A stretch of 15,657 bases of DNA from DATCIH01 sp036507955. Lineage in GTDB: Bacteria; Bacillota; Clostridia; Clostridiales; Clostridiaceae. A program made the translations under genes and the position numbers. The stretch spans positions 1 to 15,657 of the forward strand of contig DATCIH010000099.1 in assembly GCA_036507955.1 (NCBI GenBank), read 5' to 3'. Below are positions 1 to 5,814 of the stretch, in pieces. The number at the start of each line of letters is the position of its first letter. Within the stretch, counting starts at the first letter, position 1. The notes under the pieces were generated by a model that was given only the letters and a program-made list of their open reading frames with translations, did no database searches and was not told the origin of the DNA.

Positions 1-61
1 ACACGATATGATATTTACACATCCATTTCGTGTGTGCTAAACTATTTTCTTTGTTTGCCAT
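1..61 (-). CDS. tnpA: IS200-family transposase TnpA, N-terminal 20 codons (cut by window edge)
   Basis: The minus strand from 61 reads MANKENSLAHTKWMCKYHIV and continues off the left edge. The segment LAHTKW..CKYHIV is the recognisable start of IS200/IS605-family Y1 (HUH) transposases, which cut and join single-stranded transposon ends. The catalytic HUH and tyrosine residues lie outside the window, so activity cannot be judged. The ATG at 61-59 has a good ribosome site (AAAGGTGA, complement of about 66-73). That site is buried in a stem with 114-125, the usual arrangement for IS200 tnpA mRNA. No tnpB of the same element is visible here. The tnpB at 1262-2533 has its own ends and belongs to another element. 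Identity is fairly sure despite the short length because the N-terminal motif is distinctive. Confidence 0.85.
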   Translation of the reverse strand, partial: MANKENSLAHTKWMCKYHIV

Positions 62-62
62 G

Positions 63-125
63 AAATCACCTTTCCTTTGTTATTTTAGTAGCTTGAACAA
101 CTCTATTTTAACTGAAAGGTGATTT
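63..125 (-). promoter_or_regulatory. Hairpin hiding the tnpA ribosome binding site
   Basis: AAATCACCTTTC (63-74) and GAAAGGTGATTT (114-125) form a perfect 12-bp stem with a 39-nt loop. In the minus-strand mRNA the 3' arm is the ribosome site of tnpA and ends one base before the start codon. IS200 tnpA of enterobacteria is known to be held down by a similar 5' UTR stem. The arms and their position are visible; the role here is inferred. Confidence 0.75.
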
Positions 126-144
126 TTTGTATAACGTTTTGACT

Positions 145-163
145 CCACCCGCATAGCAGGTGG
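145..163. mobile_element. Probable left-end subterminal hairpin of the IS200 element
   Basis: CCACC (145-149) pairs with GGTGG (159-163). The inner bases GC/GC also pair around an ATA loop, with one mismatch. Short imperfect hairpins of this kind just inside the left end are the single-strand recognition sites of IS200/IS605 TnpA. It lies about 85 bp upstream of tnpA, the expected place. The exact element border cannot be fixed from this copy alone; it probably lies between 163 and about 200. Confidence 0.5.
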
Positions 164-164
164 T

Positions 165-570
165 TAATTTTTTCGCAAGCTCAACAGACTAAAGTCCGTA
201 AACCACTAAAAGATAAATCACTGTAGGTGTATACTTGTTCTTTTTCCATCAAGACCTCAGATAGACACCTCAGGCTTGCAAAGACTATACTAACATCAAA
301 CCCTTCTCTAAAGAGGGTCAGGTTCTATATAATTATTAGGTTTGTACTGTCTTAAGTATAAATGCTTTACCATTTTCTGATGCTATCTCAAAACTTCGTT
401 GACAATGTACTAGAGACTTACTTTCACAGAGTTTGGTTATGAACAACATCCTTTTTAAACAAGGTTTCTGGGGAAGCTGTTGACTAATAAATTTTTTATT
501 GGTTTGAAGTTGTTGCATAAAGCGAGGAAATTGCACAAGTCTTCGTTGAAATCATCTATGAATTTTAGGT
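165..570. other. Intergenic stretch with no recognisable gene
   Basis: No intact gene is supported between the IS200 left end and the padR promoter. On the minus strand, 336-536 is open for 66 codons. About 182-326 is open for some 48 codons in another frame, ending near the IS200 left end. The two could be pieces of one frameshifted gene that the IS200 copy entered. I recognise neither piece, there is no good ribosome site, and stops separate them. Treat as non-coding or a decayed remnant of unknown identity. Confidence 0.4.
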
Positions 571-578
571 TGTAAAAT

Positions 579-593
579 GATTATCGTTATTAT
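579..593. promoter_or_regulatory. Possible Fur-box-like dyad
   Basis: TGATTATCGTTATTA matches 11 of the 14 defined positions of the 7-1-7 Fur consensus TGATAATnATTATCA. It lies about 20 bp upstream of the -35 of the padR promoter. In DNA this AT-rich, partial matches occur by chance, so this is only a candidate. Confidence 0.25.
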
Positions 594-613
594 TAATAAT
601 ATTATTTTTAGAT

Positions 614-642
614 TTGAATGTCACATAAAAAGTTAGTATAAA
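614..642 (+). promoter_or_regulatory. Probable sigma-A promoter for the padR remnant
   Basis: TTGAAT (614-619) and TATAAA (637-642) are separated by exactly 17 bp and sit about 45 bp upstream of the padR reading frame. The -35 matches 4 of 6 consensus bases and the -10 matches 5 of 6. Confidence 0.5.
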
Positions 643-685
643 GCTTGCTTTTAATTACTTATACCTTTTATAACGAAGTTAATAG

Positions 686-1156
686 TTGAACTCTATAAGC
701 TGTAAGAATTTATCAAGTTACGACTTAAAAAAGAGATTTACTGATTCTCCAGTTTTATATTGGTCGGGTAATAATAATCAAATATATAAGACTCTCCTAG
801 AGCTATTAAATGAAGGCCTAGTAACAAATGAAATTTTATATCAGGAAAATTCACCAAACAAGAAACTATATTCCATAACTGAAAAAGGTAAGGTAGCCTT
901 AAAAGAATGGATGCTATCAACTTCTGAGGCTTATTTTAACCTATCAGAAGGAATTAAAGCTACAGATATTAATATACATAAGGAGCAATTGAAAAGAGGC
1001 CTTGAAGCACCAAATAGGACGACTCGGGAAAGGCTTTTATGGGATATGATCTATCAAAATATCATATCCACCTGTGAAAATGAATTGGTATGGTCTGAGA
1101 GATTGGAATTGAACCCTCCTCCACCTTTAAAAAGAGGTGGGGATTCTTTTTTATAA
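686..1156 (+). pseudogene. PadR-family transcriptional regulator, 5'-worn and split near its stop by a tnpB element
   Basis: Residues 10-75 are a PadR winged helix: SYDLKKRF, then YWSGNNNQIYKTLLELLNEG, LVT, and the wing LYSITEKGKVALKEW. PadR proteins are dimeric repressors, often of transporters or stress genes. The C-terminal helix ends ...NELVWSERLE. From 1109 onward the frame reads into the end of the inserted element and yields the artefactual tail NPPPPLKRGG. The original end is probably TTC AAA TAG at 2660-2668, giving a protein of about 143 residues. The 5' end also looks damaged. The only start is a TTG right after a TAG, with no ribosome site, and the usual hydrophobic first helix before SGYDLKK is missing about ten residues. 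The C-terminal domain looks shorter than in full-length PadR proteins. It was probably followed in an operon by the tsf-like remnant. Family is secure; function is doubtful. Confidence 0.75.
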
Positions 1157-1261
1157 GGAAGTTTGCTAATTACTTTTCAACCTAAATTAACTAGGAAGCC
1201 TTATTCCTTTTGGCGTGTCCAAGTACGCCCTAAACTGTAAGCTAATGCCCGCAGGTTACAT
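1109..1261 (-). ncRNA. Candidate omega-RNA (TnpB guide RNA scaffold) with right-end hairpin
   Basis: The 150 bases between the tnpB stop and the right end are non-coding. They contain paired segments such as GGCGTGTCCAAGTACGCC (1213-1230) and the terminal hairpin CCACCTTT/AAGAGGTGG region (1119-1142). In characterised IS605-type systems, the RNA covering the tnpB 3' end and the right end is the guide scaffold, and the flanking DNA just past the element is the guide. Here the scaffold would end in GGTTCAA, and the guide would begin TTCCAATCTCTCAG (complement of 1108 downward), which is padR sequence. Position and hairpins are visible; RNA production is inferred by analogy. Confidence 0.45.
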
Positions 1262-2533
1262 TTAAATTATTTTAACTCTTATTGGATTCAAATACTCATT
1301 GCTAATTAAATTAATATTTTGAATGTTTGATTTACGCATTATATTTAAAGAACCATTTACATCGGCATTTAATAAAATACCCGTTTGGGATTTATACTGT
1401 CCTCGTGATATTCTTTTGCCACTAAAAGTATAGGTTTTCTTTTCAGCCTCATTATAAATAGGAATATTATCATTTGATAAAAAATCTGCTTTCGAAGTAT
1501 AACTTTCTTCTTGTTCTATTAAGTTAATATTATATCTTTGACATTGATAATTTAAATTTTCTCTAATATTACCTATTGGAATATTAACAAAGTTTTGGTT
1601 ATTAACCTTACCAATATTAACTTCTTTCTGAATGGTTAGATTATATCCAACTGCAATAGTACCTATATTGTTACATAAGCAATAATCAATGATAATCTTG
1701 ACTGTCTTACTTAGATAGTCATTAACTCTATTATTTCTTTGATACCATAATCTTCTTTGAGCTTTAGTAGTTGTTTTAATTTTCTGCTTATCTTTAATAC
1801 TCTGAAGTCTACTGTTCTCCTTGTTCGCCCATTGGTTAATGGATTTTAACTTTTTACCATCTACTATAAAAGAATTGCCATTATTGGTAGTGCAAGTACA
1901 TAAGTTATCTACGCCAAGATCGATTGCAAGTGTATTATTTTCATCTAAATTTCCTATGAATTCAGGGATTTCATATGTCCACTGAATTTCAAAGAACCTT
2001 GCATTGTTTCTTGAGAGTATTCTAACTTCTTTAATTGGTTTTCCTTTTAAATTGGAGGGTATATTAATTTCAACCTTACCATAAAGCCTTTTAAAGGCAG
2101 GTGACATAGGTACTATAAACGTATCTTTTGAAGTATTAAATTCACTAAAAATAAGATTGAAGTATCCATCTTTCTTTAAATATCTTGGGAGACTAATATC
2201 CTTATATTGATACTCTCCTTTCCGAGCCATTTTAATTAATGCAAAAAATGATTTAAAGTTTCTATCTACTACTTTAATAATCTGCTCCGCTGAGTTACTA
2301 TTAAGTAGAGCGTAATTTTCATTAGCCTTACAAAGATGATAATTGTTTTCGTAAGTTAGGAATTTTTTTTCAGCAAAGAAATATTGTCTAACATTGTATA
2401 GGGCTACATTGTAAATATTTTTAGAAAAAGAGCATAATTTCCTTAATGCTTTATACTCGTCAGATGACAAGTGCTTAAGTTGCTGCTTTTGGACACCAAA
2501 TAAAATATCCTTAGTAGTTTTTTTAGGCATCAT
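1262..2533 (-). CDS. tnpB: RNA-guided endonuclease TnpB (OrfB, IS605/IS1341 type), zinc-ribbon-less variant
   Basis: This is a 423-residue protein, within the usual 350-450 residue range of TnpB. An N-terminal RNA-binding helical/WED region (about 10-190) precedes a split RuvC nuclease. RuvC-I is LAIDLGVDNLCT (Asp near 205). RuvC-II is LIEQEESYTSKAD (Glu near 345). RuvC-III is LLNADVNGSLNIMRK (Asp near 393). All three acidic residues are present, so nuclease activity is plausible. The CxxC...CxxC zinc ribbon normally between RuvC-II and RuvC-III is absent. That stretch (about 350-388) has no cysteine and reads ...KTYTFSGKRISRGQYKSQTG. TnpB proteins cut DNA next to a short target motif using a guide RNA from the element end, which favours retention of the element after excision. 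The ATG at 2533 has only a weak ribosome site (GTAGGT). A second ATG follows directly. Confidence 0.92.
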   Translation of the reverse strand: MMPKKTTKDILFGVQKQQLKHLSSDEYKALRKLCSFSKNIYNVALYNVRQYFFAEKKFLTYENNYHLCKANENYALLNSNSAEQIIKVVDRNFKSFFALIKMARKGEYQYKDISLPRYLKKDGYFNLIFSEFNTSKDTFIVPMSPAFKRLYGKVEINIPSNLKGKPIKEVRILSRNNARFFEIQWTYEIPEFIGNLDENNTLAIDLGVDNLCTCTTNNGNSFIVDGKKLKSINQWANKENSRLQSIKDKQKIKTTTKAQRRLWYQRNNRVNDYLSKTVKIIIDYCLCNNIGTIAVGYNLTIQKEVNIGKVNNQNFVNIPIGNIRENLNYQCQRYNINLIEQEESYTSKADFLSNDNIPIYNEAEKKTYTFSGKRISRGQYKSQTGILLNADVNGSLNIMRKSNIQNINLISNEYLNPIRVKII

Positions 2534-2629
2534 TGTTACCTACTTTCTTATTATTTAATAATATTATTATGCCCCAAAATAATAAAATAAGTAGTTATAT
2601 TAAGTTGGGTTATGTAAGTGAAAATTCAC

Positions 2630-2652
2630 CACCCACTTATAGAAGGTGGGTG
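2630..2652. repeat. Left-end hairpin of the tnpB element
   Basis: CACCCAC (2630-2636) pairs perfectly with GTGGGTG (2646-2652) around a 9-nt loop. It lies 7 bp inside the predicted left border, the usual place for the TnpA-recognised subterminal hairpin. Its stem resembles that of the right-end hairpin (CCACCT/AGGTGG), as expected for the two ends of one element. Confidence 0.6.
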
Positions 2653-2689
2653 TACTCTTTTCAAATAGGATAGAATTAAGGAGATTAAA

Positions 2690-3070
2690 ATGATGATAAA
2701 TGCAATTTTAGTAAAACAATTAAGAGAAATTACCGGTGCAGGTATGATGGAATATAAAAAGGATCTGCTTTATAGCTACACTCATGGCCAGGGCAGAATA
2801 GGAGTTATACTACAATTAATAGCTCCTAAGGATAATATGGTTTCCCTTTAATTGGCAAAAGATATTTCAATGCATATAACTGCAGCAAAACCAACTTATA
2901 TTAGCAGTTCAATTTTAAGCGAAGTAACCTTAATGGAGAAAAGAGAAGCCTTCAGATTAAATGCATTTAATGAAGGAAAAAATGAAAAAATAATAGAAAA
3001 GGTTGTAGAAGGTAAAATTCAAAAGTTTATAAAGGAAACCTGCCTAAAGGCTTTATTTTTGTATGCCTAA
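2690..3070 (+). pseudogene. Broken second copy of elongation factor Ts (tsf)
   Basis: From the ATG ATG at 2690, after a good AAGGAG site at 2678-2683, the frame gives MMINAILVKQLREITGAGMM and EYKKDL. This is the EF-Ts N-terminal domain, which binds EF-Tu and drives GDP/GTP exchange. It then jumps straight to YSYTHGQGRIGVIL, so about 35 codons of the usual core are missing. A TAA at 2849-2851 interrupts the frame. After it, in the same frame, LAKDISMHITAAKP...EAFRLNAFNEGKNEKIIEKV clearly continues EF-Ts. The sequence ends at KETCL, where EF-Ts normally continues with EQPF, then runs into unrelated codons. The internal deletion, nonsense codon and truncated end mark a pseudogene. The true tsf is presumably elsewhere, with rpsB. 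The part after 2852 should not be read as a separate 72-residue gene. Confidence 0.88.
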
Positions 3071-3280
3071 AAGATCTTCAACCCTATCTCCCATATATCT
3101 ATAGGAATCAAAGACCCCCTGGTTATATATTTCCACTGCAATTTCCTTAATAAAAAAATCAAGTATCAATCCTGCGGCTAACCCACCAAGTTCCTCTTCC
3201 CTCTCTATTAAAAAATAGGTTTTAATTGAAGCGATCATCTCATGCCTTTTTTCTTTGGTTAATTTAATTTTATTATCCAT
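3053..3280 (-). CDS. DUF2164 family protein
   Basis: This is a 75-residue protein. Residues LTKEKRHEMIASIKTYF, EREEELGGLAAGLILDFF and IAVEIYNQGVFDSYRYM match the pattern of the small DUF2164 family, a compact acidic helical protein of unknown function. I place the start at the second ATG (3280-3278), because AAAGGA lies 8-9 bases before it. The upstream in-frame ATG at 3289 touches the ribosome site directly and is too close to use it. The 3' end overlaps the last bases of the tsf remnant on the other strand. The gene is divergent from the PAP2 gene across about 140 bp that hold a perfect dyad. No signal peptide or membrane segment is visible, so it is probably cytoplasmic. Confidence 0.8.
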   Translation of the reverse strand: MDNKIKLTKEKRHEMIASIKTYFLIEREEELGGLAAGLILDFFIKEIAVEIYNQGVFDSYRYMGDRVEDLLGIQK

Positions 3281-3328
3281 AAACGCCATCCTTTCTAATA
3301 GTATATTAGCATATAATTTACTATTGTT

Positions 3329-3350
3329 AGTATATAAGCTATTATATACT
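3329..3350. promoter_or_regulatory. Perfect 9-bp inverted repeat between divergent genes (operator candidate)
   Basis: AGTATATAA (3329-3337) and TTATATACT (3342-3350) are exact reverse complements with a 4-bp spacer. A related direct copy, TAGTATATTAGC, lies at 3299-3310 (compare TAGTATATAAGC at 3328-3339). It lies between the DUF2164 and PAP2 genes, where a dimeric repressor or activator could control both. AT-rich palindromes arise more easily by chance, so confidence is moderate. Confidence 0.4.
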
Positions 3351-3423
3351 TATAGACAAGCTTCGAAGAGGGTAATTTATATAAAAGATTAGTTTTTCTA
3401 ATTCATTATATAGTGAGGATTAT

Positions 3424-4077
3424 ATGACAAAAGAAAATATATTAAGGTACAAACACTTTTTATGGTGTACAATTTTTATATTATTAATTTTATGGTTTGA
3501 ATTATTGAAAAAGACAATTGTACCAATTTACATTATGCATACTCCCTTGGATGATAAGATACCTTTCATAAAAGAGTTTATTCTGCCTTATTATGCTTGG
3601 TTCCCATATATGGCCCTAGCCTTAATATTACTTGGGATATTATCAAAAAAAAATTATTTCAAATTAGTATTGTATCTTTCCTTATGTATGTCTATTAGCT
3701 ATATAATATATATGCTATTCCCAAACGGTCAATCTCCAAGGCCCTCTGTGATGGGACAGGATATTCTGTCAAAGCTTGTTAGATTTCTTTATTCAATTGA
3801 TGAAACAAACTGTGTATGCCCAAGTATCCATGTAGCAAATTCAATAGCTGTACATATGGCAATTATTAATTGCAAAGAATTAAAGGATAAGCATTACATT
3901 AAGTGGGCATCTTTTATAGTTATGCTTCTAATATCCTCCTCTACGGTGTTTGTAAAGCAGCATTCAATACTTGATGTTTATGCAGGAATATTGTTAGCGT
4001 TTATATTATATGTTGCTATTTACATTATTCCAAAGTTTTTTCACCTCAAAAGTACTACTGAAAAGCTAAATGCATAA
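3424..4077 (+). CDS. PAP2-family membrane phosphatase (phosphatidic acid phosphatase-like)
   Basis: This is a 217-residue membrane protein with about six hydrophobic segments (near 12-30, 55-73, 78-98, 137-150, 162-178 and 185-204). It has the PAP2 signature: SPRP near 104-107 (end of motif 1), CPSIH at 132-136 (motif 2, with the catalytic acid His136), and STVFVKQHSILD at 173-184 (motif 3, nucleophile His180 and Asp184). The motif-3 arginine after Ser is replaced by Thr, and motif 1 lacks its lysine. Such variants occur in the inositolphosphorylceramide-synthase/PAP2_3-like branch. Members remove or transfer phosphate on lipid substrates such as undecaprenyl-PP or phosphatidate; the substrate here cannot be told. 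The start ATG has GTGAGGAT about 7 bases upstream. The gene is divergent from the DUF2164 gene and followed by the separately promoted reductase gene. Confidence 0.85.
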   Translation: MTKENILRYKHFLWCTIFILLILWFELLKKTIVPIYIMHTPLDDKIPFIKEFILPYYAWFPYMALALILLGILSKKNYFKLVLYLSLCMSISYIIYMLFPNGQSPRPSVMGQDILSKLVRFLYSIDETNCVCPSIHVANSIAVHMAIINCKELKDKHYIKWASFIVMLLISSSTVFVKQHSILDVYAGILLAFILYVAIYIIPKFFHLKSTTEKLNA

Positions 4078-4095
4078 ATACTTTTTACTTAAAAG

Positions 4096-4104
4096 TGATA
4101 TAAT
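4096..4104 (+). promoter_or_regulatory. Extended -10 promoter of the aldo/keto reductase gene
   Basis: TGATATAAT is a perfect extended -10 (TGnTATAAT), 32 bp before the start codon. No convincing -35 is present (AAATAC at the 17-bp position), which fits an extended -10 promoter. AAGGAGG lies at 4122-4128, 7 bases before the ATG. Confidence 0.55.
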
Positions 4105-4135
4105 TATTATATCAAATTAATAAGGAGGTCATCAA

Positions 4136-5128
4136 ATGACTTATACACCACGTAAAGAAAGATATGAAGCTATGCAATATAATAGAAGTGGTAAAAGTGG
4201 TCTTAAACTACCTGCAATCTCCCTTGGATTATGGCACAACTTCAGTGGAAATGATAACTTTGAAAATGGAAGAAGCATGATACATAGAGCCTTTGATTTA
4301 GGTATTACACATTTTGATGCTGCAAATAACTATGGTCCTCCTGCAGGCTCAGCAGAAGAGAATCTAGGTAAAATATTAAAAAATGATCTTAAACCATATA
4401 GAGATGAACTTATTATATCTACAAAGGCTGGCTATGACATGTGGGAAGGTCCCTATGGAAACTTTGGTTCAAGAAAATATTTAATTTCCAGCATTGATCA
4501 AAGCTTAAACAGATTAGGTCTAGATTACGTTGATATATTTTATCACCACAGACCAGATCCATCTACACCTATGGAAGAGACAATGGCGGCTCTGGACCAA
4601 ATAGTAAGATCTGGTAAGGCTCTATACATTGGTATATCAAATTATAAAGCTGAGCAAGCTAAGGAAGCCTCAACTATACTGAAAAGACTTGGAACTCCTT
4701 GCTTAATAAATCAAGTATCCTATTCTATGTTTAACAGATGGATAGAAGCTGATCTTCAAGATGTTTTAGAAGAAGAGGGCATAGGTTCTATAGCTTTTGT
4801 ACCTCTTGCTCAAGGCATTCTCACTAATAAATATATTAATGGAATTCCTAAGGATTCTAGGGCAGCAGGTGATTCTAAATTTTTACAAAGTTCAGATATT
4901 ACAGCTGAAAAGTTAGAAAAAATTAAGAAGCTTAATGACCACGCAAGAGATAGAGGTCAAAGCTTAGCACAAATGGCTTTAGCTTGGGTGCTTAGAGGCG
5001 GTAGAGTCACTTCTGCTTTAATCGGTGCTAGTAAAGTAAGCCAAATTGAAGATAATATTGCTGCATTAAAAAACTTAGATTTCACTCAAGAAGAACTAAA
5101 GAAAATAGATGATATATTAGCAGATTAG
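4136..5128 (+). CDS. Aldo/keto reductase, L-glyceraldehyde 3-phosphate reductase-like (YghZ/AKR14 group)
   Basis: This is a 330-residue NADPH-dependent reductase with a TIM-barrel fold. The catalytic tetrad is visible: Asp61 and Tyr66 in FDAANNYG, Lys97 in STKAGYD, and His138 in YHHRPD. The opening RSGKSGLKLPAISLGLW, the PPAGSAEENLG loop and the insert DMWEGPYGNFGSRKYLISS are typical of the YghZ (Gpr) branch. That branch reduces L-glyceraldehyde 3-phosphate and detoxifies aldehydes such as methylglyoxal. The C-terminal cofactor segment SALIGASKVSQIEDNIAA is the usual NADP 2'-phosphate-binding region. The enzyme is cytoplasmic. The AAGGAGG ribosome site and extended -10 promoter suggest strong single-gene expression, and a hairpin follows the stop. 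Exact substrate is inferred from the subfamily. Confidence 0.9.
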   Translation: MTYTPRKERYEAMQYNRSGKSGLKLPAISLGLWHNFSGNDNFENGRSMIHRAFDLGITHFDAANNYGPPAGSAEENLGKILKNDLKPYRDELIISTKAGYDMWEGPYGNFGSRKYLISSIDQSLNRLGLDYVDIFYHHRPDPSTPMEETMAALDQIVRSGKALYIGISNYKAEQAKEASTILKRLGTPCLINQVSYSMFNRWIEADLQDVLEEEGIGSIAFVPLAQGILTNKYINGIPKDSRAAGDSKFLQSSDITAEKLEKIKKLNDHARDRGQSLAQMALAWVLRGGRVTSALIGASKVSQIEDNIAALKNLDFTQEELKKIDDILAD

Positions 5129-5137
5129 ATTTATTAA

Positions 5138-5170
5138 GGACACACTTTACTCAAGTGTGTCCCTATCTTT
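5138..5170 (+). terminator. Hairpin terminator after the aldo/keto reductase gene
   Basis: GGACACACTT (5138-5147) and AAGTGTGTCC (5153-5162) form a perfect 10-bp stem with a 5-nt loop. CTATCTTTT follows, a modest T-run. The gene on the other side is convergent, so it may serve both. Its core closely resembles the hairpin at 12843-12878. Confidence 0.65.
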
Positions 5171-5208
5171 TCACCCAACATGGGCGATTATGTTCAATAC
5201 GTCTTGTC

Positions 5209-5634
5209 TTAATCTTCTGAACCTTTTAACACAGTGCTTTCCCTTCTAAAGTTTGGATCTCTAAGCTCTGCTCCAAGCTCATACATGATTTGTTTAACCT
5301 TTTCTTCTTCCATTGCTTCTGTTTCTACAACCACTTTATAGTTGACATTATTTATGCCCTTTCCACCGGTCACAGCGGTTACTGCTCCTAAAATAGGTCC
5401 TGGAAAACCAATAGGACCGAACCCTGGGCCTCCGCCACTAGTATAGCTATTAGGATTCATTACTACATTAGTTACAGAAAATCCATTATTGTATGGGTTA
5501 TTATCCCAATAATTAGGTTCATCAGAATAATGGTCGTTTAAGTACGAATAAACTTTTCTATACCCTGCTTCCTTTAGTTTTTCTACAGCTCTGTCAGCAT
5601 CCTTAACTCCTTTAAAGTAACCTTCTATTTTCAT
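5209..5634 (-). CDS. Small protein with glycine-rich centre, function unknown
   Basis: This is a 141-residue protein. The start MKIEGYFKGVKDADRAVEKL and the later stretch NVNYKVVVETEAMEEEKVKQ suggest two alpha/beta halves. They resemble the small domain of general-stress-type proteins, where one residue run senses or packs against the other. Between them lie a Tyr/Asn-rich linker and GGGPGFGPIGFPGPILGAV (about 67-85), a glycine/proline-rich flexible or glycine-zipper-like segment. The start is the ATG at 5634, with GAGGTGATT just upstream. An in-frame GTG at 5643 lies inside that ribosome site and is unlikely to be used. The gene is monocistronic, convergent with the reductase gene, and divergent from the leuS leader. 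I cannot name a function; the stress-protein resemblance is weak. Confidence 0.7.
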   Translation of the reverse strand: MKIEGYFKGVKDADRAVEKLKEAGYRKVYSYLNDHYSDEPNYWDNNPYNNGFSVTNVVMNPNSYTSGGGPGFGPIGFPGPILGAVTAVTGGKGINNVNYKVVVETEAMEEEKVKQIMYELGAELRDPNFRRESTVLKGSED

Positions 5635-5718
5635 TATAATCACCTCATTTTTAATGTTTAATATATTTTTTACAATTGTTAATTAAATTATCCAAAAATA
5701 TTTAGAGCTGAACAAATA

Positions 5719-5747
5719 TTGACACAGAAATATATATCCGTTATTAT
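5719..5747 (+). promoter_or_regulatory. Sigma-A promoter of leuS
   Basis: TTGACA (5719-5724) is a perfect -35. TATTAT (5742-5747) matches the -10 at 5 of 6 positions, with a 17-bp spacer. Transcription would start near 5754, giving a leader of about 317 nt before leuS. Confidence 0.8.
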
Positions 5748-5748
5748 G

Positions 5749-5797
5749 TTATTAATAACTTCCAAAGCAATATTATTGCTTTGAAAGTTATTAATAA
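5749..5797 (+). repeat. Long hairpin at the 5' end of the leuS leader
   Basis: TTATTAATAACTT (5749-5761) pairs with AAGTTATTAATAA (5785-5797), and CAAAGCAAT (5763-5771) with ATTGCTTTG (5775-5783). This gives 22 base pairs with one mismatch and a 3-nt loop. It starts just after the -10, so it overlaps the transcription start and almost all of it is transcribed. It is not part of the conserved T-box structure, and no T-run follows. It could protect the 5' end of the RNA or act as an operator. Confidence 0.7.
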
Positions 5798-5814
5798 TAA
5801 AAGCCTTGATAAGG

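Larger units (their letters stand above)
1109..2659 (-). mobile_element. tnpB-only IS605/IS1341-type element inserted in the end of padR
   Basis: Read on the minus strand, the left end is near 2659 and carries a hairpin (stem 2630-2636/2646-2652). Then come tnpB, a non-coding tail, a right-end hairpin (1119-1142), and a terminal GGTTCAA ending at 1109. Hairpin plus TTCAA is the usual right end of IS605-type elements. The base before the left end is the last of TTTGAA (2665-2660), a plausible target motif; these elements insert 3' of a short motif without duplicating it. Joining 1108 to 2660 gives ...AGA TTG GAA TTC AAA TAG, a clean padR end, followed 9 bases later by AAGGAG and the next start codon. 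No tnpA lies inside, so movement would need one in trans, for example from the neighbouring IS200. Borders are inferred to within a base or two. Confidence 0.75.

Noticed and set aside
243..270. Direct repeat CCTCAG...CCTCAG in the left intergenic stretch
   Set aside because: Only two short copies with no associated structure; consistent with chance.
336..536. 66-codon minus-strand reading frame
   Set aside because: No recognisable family, no ribosome site, stops on both sides and no coding context; listed only as part of an unexplained stretch.
1119..1152. Hairpin plus T-run as a padR transcription terminator
   Set aside because: It lies inside the mobile element and matches an IS605-type right end. 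It may act as a terminator incidentally, but that is not its origin.
1109..1156. C-terminal tail NPPPPLKRGG of the PadR frame as a real protein end
   Set aside because: It is translation of the right-end hairpin of the inserted element. The natural end is rebuilt from 2660-2668.
1262..2533. TnpB-derived nuclease-dead repressor (TldR-like)
   Set aside because: All three RuvC acidic residues are present, and the gene sits inside an element with both ends.
2852..3070. Separate 72-residue gene starting at TTG
   Set aside because: It is the second half of the EF-Ts remnant in the same frame after a nonsense codon.
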